Below, piece by piece: positions 58,173-64,000 of a stretch of 64,000 bases of DNA; the stretch's first letter is position 1, and every line of letters starts with the position of its first letter. Under the pieces are notes generated by a model. The model saw only the letters and a program-made list of their open reading frames with translations, was not told the origin of the DNA and searched no databases. The position numbers and the translations under genes are program-made. The DNA is taken from contig NZ_CP034909.1 of the NCBI RefSeq assembly GCF_008932245.1, positions 2,970,001 to 3,034,000 on the forward strand, in the 5' to 3' direction. This DNA comes from Sinorhizobium alkalisoli (lineage in GTDB: Bacteria; Pseudomonadota; Alphaproteobacteria; Rhizobiales; Rhizobiaceae).

Positions 58173-59029
58173 TCGCGACGCTCCTGGAGCCGTTTACCTA
58201 TTCCTACATGCTGAACGCCATGTGGGTCAGCGCGCTGGTCGGCGCCGTCTGCGCCTTCCTCTCGGCCTATCTGATGCTGAAAGGCTGGTCGCTGATCGGC
58301 GACGCGCTCTCCCATTCGATCGTGCCCGGCGTCGCCGGCGCCTATATGCTCGGCCTGCCCTTTTCGCTCGGCGCCTTCTTTTCCGGAACGCTTGCCGCCG
58401 CCGCCATGCTGTTCCTCAATCAGCGGACGCGGCTCAAGGAGGATACGATCATCGGCCTGATCTTCACCTCCTTCTTCGGGCTCGGGCTTTTCATGGTGTC
58501 ATTGTCGCCGACCTCGGTGAACATCCAGACGATCGTGCTCGGCAATATCCTCGCCATCACGCCCGCCGACACGCTGCAGCTGGCGATCATCGGATTCGTC
58601 TCTCTCGCGATCCTCTCCGCCAAATGGAAGGATCTGATGGTGACCTTCTTCGACGAGAGCCACGCCCGCTCGATCGGCATCAACACGATGTTCCTGAAGG
58701 TGCTGTTCTTCGCCCTGCTCTCCGCCTCGACCGTGGCCGCGCTCCAGACCGTCGGCGCCTTTCTCGTCATTGCCATGGTCGTGACGCCCGGCGCGACCGG
58801 TTATCTGCTGACGGACCGCTTCCCGCGGCTGATCGTCATCAGCATTGCCATCGGCGCACTCACCAGCTTCGTCGGCGCCTATGCGAGCTATTTCCTCGAC
58901 GGGGCGACCGGCGGCATCATCATCGTGCTGCAGACGCTGATCTTCCTTCTCGCCTTCGTGCTTGCCCCGAAACATGGCCTCATCGCCGCTCGCCGCCGCG
59001 CATCCGCAGCCCTGGAGGCTCAGCGATGA
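58169..59029 (+). CDS. sitC: Manganese ABC transporter permease SitC
   Basis: A 286-residue inner-membrane permease of the metal ABC-3 family. It has about eight hydrophobic segments and the family motif [29 protein letters not shown]. It overlaps both neighbours by ATGA junctions. It pairs with SitD as a heterodimeric channel. Confidence 0.94.
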   Translation: MIATLLEPFTYSYMLNAMWVSALVGAVCAFLSAYLMLKGWSLIGDALSHSIVPGVAGAYMLGLPFSLGAFFSGTLAAAAMLFLNQRTRLKEDTIIGLIFTSFFGLGLFMVSLSPTSVNIQTIVLGNILAITPADTLQLAIIGFVSLAILSAKWKDLMVTFFDESHARSIGINTMFLKVLFFALLSASTVAALQTVGAFLVIAMVVTPGATGYLLTDRFPRLIVISIAIGALTSFVGAYASYFLDGATGGIIIVLQTLIFLLAFVLAPKHGLIAARRRASAALEAQR

Positions 59030-59877
59030 TATCTCTCGACATGCTGACCGCCGTCTTTGAGTTCGAGTTCATGCGCAACGCGCTGATCATCTCGGTGCTC
59101 GTCGCAATCCCCACCGCCATGCTCTCCTGCTATCTCGTGCTGAAGGGCTGGTCGCTGATGGGCGACGCGATCTCGCATGCGGTTTTCCCGGGCGTCGTCG
59201 TCTCCTACATCGTCGGCCTGCCGCTTGCCGTCGGCGCCTTCGCCGCCGGCATGTGTTGCGCGCTCCTGACCGGCTATCTCAAGGAGAACAGCCGCATCAA
59301 GCAGGACACGGTGATGGGCGTGGTCTTTTCCGGCATGTTCGGCCTCGGGCTCGTGCTCTACGTGAATATCCAGAGCGATGTGCATCTCGATCACATCCTC
59401 TTCGGCGACATGCTCGGCATCGGCTGGGCCGACATCCTCGAGACCGGTGTAATCGCACTCATTGCCGCCGGCGTGCTCGCGGTCAAATGGCGCGACCTGC
59501 TGCTTCACGCCTTCGATCCGGCCCAAGCGCGTGCGGTCGGACTGCCGGTCGCGTGGCTGCATTACGGCCTGCTTGCGATCCTGTCGCTGACGATCGTCGG
59601 CGCGCTGAAGGCCGTCGGACTGATCCTCGCAATCGCCATGCTGATAGCCCCCGGTGCGATCGCCTATCTGCTGACCCGGACCTTCAGCAGCATGCTCGTG
59701 ACCGCGGTCCTGATCGCCGTCGTCGCGTCCTTCTCCGGCGTCTACATCTCCTTCTTCATCGACAGCGCCCCGGCGCCCACCATCGTGCTGCTGATGACGG
59801 CGATATTCCTTCTCGCCTTCGGCTATTCCACCTGGAGGACGGCACGGATGGAGGCGCAGCGCAGCCGCACCCGTTAG
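59026..59877 (+). CDS. sitD: Manganese ABC transporter permease SitD
   Basis: A 283-residue metal ABC-3 permease starting [20 protein letters not shown]. It has the same GWSLMGDAISHAVFPGVVVSYI motif as SitC and about eight hydrophobic segments. It is the last gene of the operon. No clear terminator is visible before the next gene. Confidence 0.94.
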   Translation: MISLDMLTAVFEFEFMRNALIISVLVAIPTAMLSCYLVLKGWSLMGDAISHAVFPGVVVSYIVGLPLAVGAFAAGMCCALLTGYLKENSRIKQDTVMGVVFSGMFGLGLVLYVNIQSDVHLDHILFGDMLGIGWADILETGVIALIAAGVLAVKWRDLLLHAFDPAQARAVGLPVAWLHYGLLAILSLTIVGALKAVGLILAIAMLIAPGAIAYLLTRTFSSMLVTAVLIAVVASFSGVYISFFIDSAPAPTIVLLMTAIFLLAFGYSTWRTARMEAQRSRTR

Positions 59878-59957
59878 CGGCGAGAAGCCACTGGAGAGCG
59901 GCACCCTGATCCCCTATTGTGCGCCCTTTCAGTTGAGTGAAAGTGAGTTGCAGACCG

Positions 59958-60797
59958 ATGGAGAGAAAGCATAGGGGCCGCGCCGGCATTGCTTTCTTCA
60001 CGGGTGCCGTCGCGCTGATCTTCACGGCGATCCTGGCCACCGTGCTTCTTGCAAACGAGCAGCGTAATCTGAAGCAGCTTCTGGCCGCACTGGGACTACC
60101 GGCAAGCACACCGGAACCGGAAGAACCGCCCGCGCCACCTCGCCCGCCGCCGCGCATGCCACCGCCGCAGGTGATGCTTCCGGAGCGTATCTTTGCGGAT
60201 CTCGATGCGCCGGAGCAGCAGTTCCTCCGGCAGATCCGCAGCAATCCGCGAGCGCTTTGCGACGGCCTGCGCGATGCCGGCTTCCGCAATCTCGAATGGA
60301 CGGCCGCCGAAAGCGGCCGCTGGGAGTGCTCCTCGCTCGTCCCCTTCCCACGGCCGGGGGAGGAGAAGAGCTCGTCGATCTTCATCTTCGTAAAGGGCAG
60401 CGACCAGGACGAGATCTCCTCCTTCCGGGTGAAGTTGAACATCGAACATCCCGAAGACGCCCAGGCCGTGACCAGCGCTGCGGCACGGGCCGCATCGGTG
60501 TTTCTCACCCATGTGCGCTGGGCCGACCGCGAGAGCATCGCGCTCAAGATCCAGGCGCTCGACGCGTTCGATCTTGAGCGCTTCGGCAGCCGCATCCGGT
60601 TCGCCCAAGAATCCGGCGAAACCCCGCGTTACAACTTCCTTGCCAATCAAAGGACCGAAACGCGGGCGAAGACCATTGCCGGGACCTACTTCGATCGGGA
60701 GAAATGGCTGACGCCGGGCGACGGTTCGCCGGTTACCTTTGTCCTCGGTCCCGCGGCCTGGAATGCCGGTGGCGCTGGGCGGAACGATAGACGCTGA
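59958..60797 (+). CDS. Membrane-anchored hypothetical protein with proline-rich linker
   Basis: A 279-residue protein starting MERKHRGRAGIAFFTGAVALIF. A GTG start 21 nt upstream is also possible. A single N-terminal membrane segment (residues about 10-30) is followed by a proline-rich linker (PEPEEPPAPPRPPPRMPPP) and a soluble domain with two Cys (RALCDGLRDAGF, RWECSSLVPFP). I do not recognise the domain with confidence; it may be one of the rhizobial DUF families. It is 80 bp after sitD and convergent with an Lrp-family gene. Confidence 0.75.
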   Translation: MERKHRGRAGIAFFTGAVALIFTAILATVLLANEQRNLKQLLAALGLPASTPEPEEPPAPPRPPPRMPPPQVMLPERIFADLDAPEQQFLRQIRSNPRALCDGLRDAGFRNLEWTAAESGRWECSSLVPFPRPGEEKSSSIFIFVKGSDQDEISSFRVKLNIEHPEDAQAVTSAAARAASVFLTHVRWADRESIALKIQALDAFDLERFGSRIRFAQESGETPRYNFLANQRTETRAKTIAGTYFDREKWLTPGDGSPVTFVLGPAAWNAGGAGRNDRR

Positions 60798-60806
60798 CAG
60801 CGACTC

Positions 60807-61238
60807 TCAGCGATCGATACGGGTCGAAAGGATGATCGAGGAGAGCGTCTTTTCCACGCCGTCGATTTCGCCGATACGGTCGATCAGCAGATCCAGCTCG
60901 CTGATCGAGCTTGCCGCGACGACGGCAATGAGATCGAAACTGCCGCTGACCGAATGCAGCGTCCGGATCTCCCGGATCGCCGCAAGCTCGGGCGTGACGC
61001 GGCTCAAGGCCCGCGGCGCGATGGTGATCAGCATATGCGCCTTCACCAGCCCCTTCTCGTAAGTCTCCGACAGCCGCACGCCGTAGCCGGCGATCACGCC
61101 CTCGCGCTCGAGCCGCTCGATGCGCGCCTGCACGGTCGTGCGCGAGAGGCCGAGCCGCCGCGCGATCGTCGCCGTCGGCATGCGGGCGTTTTCGCTGAGG
61201 ATGGCGAGAAGTTCACGGTCCTTGGCGGTAACCTGCAT
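60807..61238 (-). CDS. Lrp/AsnC-family regulator
   Basis: A 143-residue regulator. The helix-turn-helix is MPTATIARRLGLSRTTVQARIERLE. The effector domain is VKAHMLITIAPRAL through a final VEKTLSSIILSTRIDR. It is divergent from the saccharopine-dehydrogenase-family gene, suggesting control of lysine or related amino acid metabolism. A palindrome lies 14 bp upstream. Confidence 0.9.
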   Translation of the reverse strand: MQVTAKDRELLAILSENARMPTATIARRLGLSRTTVQARIERLEREGVIAGYGVRLSETYEKGLVKAHMLITIAPRALSRVTPELAAIREIRTLHSVSGSFDLIAVVAASSISELDLLIDRIGEIDGVEKTLSSIILSTRIDR

Positions 61239-61251
61239 AATGTCGATCCTG

Positions 61252-61268
61252 ATCGGCGAAATGCCGAT
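61252..61268. promoter_or_regulatory. Palindrome upstream of the second Lrp-family gene
   Basis: ATCGGC-GAAAT-GCCGAT is a perfect 6-bp inverted repeat with a 5-nt spacer. It lies in the divergent promoter region, 14 bp from the Lrp start and about 95 bp from the dehydrogenase start. Autoregulation is inferred. Confidence 0.45.
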
Positions 61269-61361
61269 TTCCTCACATCGATTTAGTCATTTCAACGCTT
61301 CAAAGCAATGGTGGATAGGAGGAGAATGATAATGGAAGGATTCATACTCAGGGGAAGAAGA

Positions 61362-62465
61362 ATGAAAGAGATCGTTGTCATCGGTGCCGGCAAGATCGGA
61401 TCGACCATCGCGCGCATGCTCGCCCACTCCGGCGATTACCGTGTCTGCGTCGTCGACCGCAACGCCGAGCAACTGCAGGACGTCGCAAAGCACGACGCCA
61501 TCTCGTCGGCCGTCGTCGACATCGCCGACGGACAAGCGCTCGTCGATCTGCTCAAGGGCAAGTTCGCGGTGCTGAGCGCCGCACCGTTTCACCTCACGGT
61601 CGCGATCGCCGAGGCGGCCGCTAGAGCCGGTATTCATTATCTCGACCTGACGGAAGACGTCGAATCGACCCGGCAGGTCAAGGCGATCGCGGCAAAAGCC
61701 AATTCCGCCTTCATCCCGCAATGCGGGCTTGCGCCCGGCTTCATCTCGATCGTCGCCTACGATCTCGCCAAGCGCTTCGACAAGCTAGAAAGCGTGCGCA
61801 TGCGCGTCGGCGCCCTGCCGCAATATCCGTCGAATGCACTCAACTACAATCTGACCTGGAGCACGGACGGAGTCATCAACGAGTATATCGAGCCCTGCGA
61901 GGCCATCGTCGAAGGCACGCTGGTCGAAGTGCCGGCCATGGAAGCGCGCGAGGAATTCTCGCTCGACGGCGTCACCTACGAGGCCTTCAACACCTCGGGC
62001 GGCCTCGGCACGCTCTGCGAAACGCTCGCGAGCAAGGTTCGCACGCTGAACTACAAGACGATCCGCTATCCCGGCCATGCCGCCATCTTCAAGGCGCTCC
62101 TGAACGATCTCGGCCTGCGCCATCGCCGCGAGGTCCTGAAGGACATCCTGGAAAACGCCCTGCCGACCACCACGCAGGACGTCGTGGTCATCTTCGTCAC
62201 CGTTTCCGGCTTCCGCGACGGACACCTGGTCCAGGAAACCTATGCCAACAAGGTCTATAGCGGCGTCGTGGCCGGGCGGATGCAAAGCGCCATCCAGATC
62301 ACCACGGCCGGCAGCATCTGCGCCGTGCTCGACCTTCTGGCAGAAGACAAGATCCCGACCGAGGGCTTCATCCGCCAGGAGGATATCGCGCTCGACACCT
62401 TCCTCTCCAACCGCTTCGGCCGCCACTACGCGCAGAAGCATGAGGCAGAGCGCGCGGCGAGCTGA
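61362..62465 (+). CDS. Saccharopine dehydrogenase-family protein
   Basis: A 367-residue oxidoreductase starting MKEIVVIGAGKIGSTIARMLAHSG. The N-terminal Rossmann fold binds NAD(P), and the C-terminal part resembles the saccharopine dehydrogenase catalytic domain (GLAPGFISIVAYDLA, NTSGGLGTLCETL, KTIRYPGHAAIFKALL). GGGGAAGAAG precedes this ATG; starts at 61308 and 61332 are less likely. Possible roles are in lysine catabolism or a related carboxynorspermidine/lysine-type dehydrogenase. It is divergent from the Lrp-family gene. Confidence 0.83.
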   Translation: MKEIVVIGAGKIGSTIARMLAHSGDYRVCVVDRNAEQLQDVAKHDAISSAVVDIADGQALVDLLKGKFAVLSAAPFHLTVAIAEAAARAGIHYLDLTEDVESTRQVKAIAAKANSAFIPQCGLAPGFISIVAYDLAKRFDKLESVRMRVGALPQYPSNALNYNLTWSTDGVINEYIEPCEAIVEGTLVEVPAMEAREEFSLDGVTYEAFNTSGGLGTLCETLASKVRTLNYKTIRYPGHAAIFKALLNDLGLRHRREVLKDILENALPTTTQDVVVIFVTVSGFRDGHLVQETYANKVYSGVVAGRMQSAIQITTAGSICAVLDLLAEDKIPTEGFIRQEDIALDTFLSNRFGRHYAQKHEAERAAS

Positions 62466-62492
62466 CGCGCGGCCCGACTATTCCAAAATCCA

Positions 62493-62530
62493 GTCGCAAA
62501 AGGGGCCGATTTCATTCGGATGTTTGCGAC
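62493..62530. other. Imperfect hairpin element after the dehydrogenase gene
   Basis: GTCGCAAA (62493-62500) and TTTGCGAC (62523-62530) form a perfect 8-bp outer stem. Inside it, CCGA/TCGG can pair again. It starts 28 bp after the stop codon. There is no T-run. It could be a terminator, an mRNA 3' structure or a protein-binding palindrome. Confidence 0.45.
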
Positions 62531-62639
62531 AAGGATCCCTCGTCCACTTGCCTGAAGGTTTTCGATGCGGGCCGCGAGGTGACGGTTGCCACCGGGTGCA
62601 TTCCGACCCGCGTTGGAAAACGTTCAGGATAACGGAGAT

Positions 62640-62867
62640 TCAGTTCGAAGGCAGCGGAGGGCTGCTTGGGGCATATCCGCCTTGTCCTTGGGCAAGGAAT
62701 TGCACGATTACCGAGAGCAATGCCTCCGCACTATAGCGATCGAGCATGACCTCGACTGTTGTGTCGGTGGATGATGTTAGGTCAAGGGTTCCGATGAGCG
62801 GGTCCCTCGACGAGACAGCAATGTCATTGCCATGAAACTCCGCTCTGATCGTGGCTCCGTCTTCCAT
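62640..62867 (-). CDS. Small hypothetical protein
   Basis: A 75-residue frame starting MEDGATIRAEFHGNDIAVSSRD with GGGGAAG 7 nt upstream of the ATG. A TTG at 62903 would lengthen it but is less convincing. No signal peptide, membrane segment or known domain. The composition is protein-like, with acidic residues and a Pro-rich C-terminus (YAPSSPPLPSN). It stands alone. A run of nine C at 62983-62991 lies upstream. Confidence 0.5.
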   Translation of the reverse strand: MEDGATIRAEFHGNDIAVSSRDPLIGTLDLTSSTDTTVEVMLDRYSAEALLSVIVQFLAQGQGGYAPSSPPLPSN

Positions 62868-63117
62868 GTGACGCTTCCCCTCGACGCCAATTGTTTCAGG
62901 CAAGTCGAGCGGAATTTATCCGTATCCGTCAACCGGCTAAATGGGATGAGCCCGATCCGTATCTTCCGAACTACTCTCTGATCCCCCCCCCGCCTTGGTT
63001 GCGTACGCAGTCATTGCAGTGACCGCCAGCATTGGCCTTTCCTGTAAATCCCTGCCGCCCCCCCTGACCTTCCAACGCCACCGGCTTTGGCGCGAAATCT
63101 GGGATATTTGCGAAGGA

Positions 63118-63516
63118 TCATACGGCGGACGGAATACGCGCGATGACCTTGATCTCGAAATCGAAGCCAGCCAGCCAGTTCACGCCGATTGCGGTCCAGT
63201 TTGGGTAGGGCGGCTTGCTGAAAATCTGCTGCTTGACGGCCATGATGGTTCCGAACTGGTTCTCCGGGTCTGTGTGGAACGTCGTCACGTCCACAATATC
63301 GTCAAACGTGCAGCCGGCTGCGTCCAACGTTGCTTTGAGGTTTTCGAAAGCCAGTTGCACCTGATGTTCGAAATCCGGGTGAGGCGTGCCATCTAAGCGG
63401 CTGCCGACCTGTCCGGATACGAACAAAAGGTCACCGGATCGAATGGCGGCCGAATAGCCGTGCTCCTGGTAAAGGGCATGCCTGTTTGCAGGAAAGATTG
63501 CGTCACGGTGGTTCAT
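63118..63516 (-). CDS. Rid-family (YjgF/YER057c/UK114) protein, non-canonical active site
   Basis: A 132-residue Rid-fold protein starting MNHRDAIFPANRHALYQEHG; AAGGGA lies 9 nt upstream. Family landmarks are GDLLFVSGQVG, QVQLAFENLKATLDAAGCTFDDIVDVTTFHTD and a C-terminal FEIKVIA. In RidA the substrate-binding arginine sits in PxRS. Here the aligned residues are PNWT, so Arg is replaced by Trp107. Enamine deaminase activity is therefore doubtful. It is divergent from a TetR gene with a triple operator between. Confidence 0.85.
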   Translation of the reverse strand: MNHRDAIFPANRHALYQEHGYSAAIRSGDLLFVSGQVGSRLDGTPHPDFEHQVQLAFENLKATLDAAGCTFDDIVDVTTFHTDPENQFGTIMAVKQQIFSKPPYPNWTAIGVNWLAGFDFEIKVIARIPSAV

Positions 63517-63580
63517 TTTTTCATCCCTTTTCACTGGCTCGCACCCGGTGCATCGAGCTTCACAAGCCGTGCAAGCTGAT

Positions 63581-63645
63581 ATACGGTACGTATATGAACT
63601 ATGAGATATACGCTCCGTATGTCAACTGTAAAATACGCGACGTAT
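63581..63645. promoter_or_regulatory. Three copies of ATACG-N3-CGTAT between the Rid and TetR genes
   Basis: ATACG-N3-CGTAT occurs at 63581-63593, 63608-63620 and 63633-63645, centres 27 and 25 bp apart. Each is a perfect palindromic 5-bp repeat; the first extends to ATATACG/CGTATAT. The array fills most of the gap between the start codons at 63516 and 63663. It is the likely binding site of the adjacent TetR regulator. Confidence 0.85.
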
Positions 63646-63662
63646 GCGAAATAGAGGACGAG

Positions 63663-64000
63663 ATGGCGAGACGACGCGCCGAGATGATGGAGGAGAATCG
63701 GGTCAAGCTGATCGCGGCTGCACGAAAGGCCTTCGCCGAAAAAGGGTATTCAGCCGCTTCAATGGATGAGTTGACCGCCGAAGCCGGTCTGACGCGGGGC
63801 GCGCTCTACCATAACTTCGGAGACAAGCGTGGGCTTCTGGCGGCGGTCATACATCAGATCGACTCTGAAATGGCGTCGCACGCGCAAGAAATAGGCGAAC
63901 GTGCGGGAGGCGATTGGCAAGGATTGCTGGCAGAGGGTGCGGCCTATATCGAGATGGCGCTTAATCCGGAAGTGCAACGCATCGTTCTGCTCGATGGACC
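63663..64000 (+). CDS. TetR-family transcriptional regulator (truncated by window edge)
   Basis: The visible 112 residues start MARRRAEMMEENRVKLIAAA. The helix-turn-helix AFAEKGYSAASMDELTAEAGLTRGALYHNFGDKRGLLAAV is classic TetR. The ligand domain continues beyond the window. It is divergent from the Rid-family gene, with three operator copies starting 18 bp from its start codon. It probably represses itself and the Rid gene. Confidence 0.9.
   Translation, partial: MARRRAEMMEENRVKLIAAARKAFAEKGYSAASMDELTAEAGLTRGALYHNFGDKRGLLAAVIHQIDSEMASHAQEIGERAGGDWQGLLAEGAAYIEMALNPEVQRIVLLDG

Noticed and set aside
62983..62991. Run of nine C as a phase-variation tract
   Set aside because: It lies outside any supported reading frame and too far from the start of the small gene to alter it. 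Sequencing error is also possible at such a run.

Overview
The window looks like chromosomal DNA of a Sinorhizobium/Ensifer-type alphaproteobacterium (Rhizobiaceae). Evidence is the high GC content with strong GC3 bias, the rhizobial gene neighbourhoods (Mur next to sitABCD, a glpR-glpD-glpSTPQV glycerol cluster, an fdsGBA-fdhD-fdsD formate dehydrogenase operon, a hemA of the 5-aminolevulinate synthase type) and GC-rich intergenic palindromes like those described in Sinorhizobium genomes. Assignment to genus is inference from gene content. No search was run.

Layout, left to right. Positions 1-6694 hold a truncated LysR gene, then a branched-chain-amino-acid-type ABC transporter with a GMC oxidoreductase. 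Positions 6704-13579 hold metH, a three-gene sugar operon (AGE-family isomerase, UPF0303 protein, ROK kinase) and a tRNA-Arg(CCT). Positions 13672-18482 hold a LacI regulator divergent from a ribose-type (CUT2) ABC transporter, with a striking nested operator between them. Then come a META-MliC lysozyme-inhibitor-like protein, dxr, hemA with an FNR/FixK box, and a form II CO-dehydrogenase-like molybdoenzyme (coxS-coxL-coxM order). Small envelope genes follow. A TamA/TamB pair (27676-35295) comes next, in which TamB carries a tandem duplication of about 478 residues. Positions 35510-38420 hold a VOC protein, an Lrp regulator divergent from arginase, and an orphan cheW.

Positions 38612-45815 hold an NAD-dependent molybdenum formate dehydrogenase operon with its LysR gene. 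An SDR gene follows. The glycerol regulon (46962-55564) comes next: glpR, glpD, two ATPases, two permeases, a DUF2160 membrane protein and the binding protein. Positions 55787-59877 hold mur divergent from sitABCD manganese uptake, sharing a perfect Mur-box palindrome. The right end has a membrane-anchored hypothetical, an Lrp gene divergent from a saccharopine-dehydrogenase-family gene, a small hypothetical, a Rid-family gene and a truncated TetR gene divergent from it, with three copies of one operator between them.

Most genes are metabolic housekeeping or nutrient uptake. I see no phage, insertion sequence, CRISPR array, toxin-antitoxin pair or defence island. The observations most worth following are the complementary loss of ATPase motifs in the two glycerol-transporter ATPases (predicting one live and one degenerate ATP site), the TamB duplication, the TetR/Rid triple operator with a Rid protein lacking the usual catalytic arginine, and the nested LacI-family operator.
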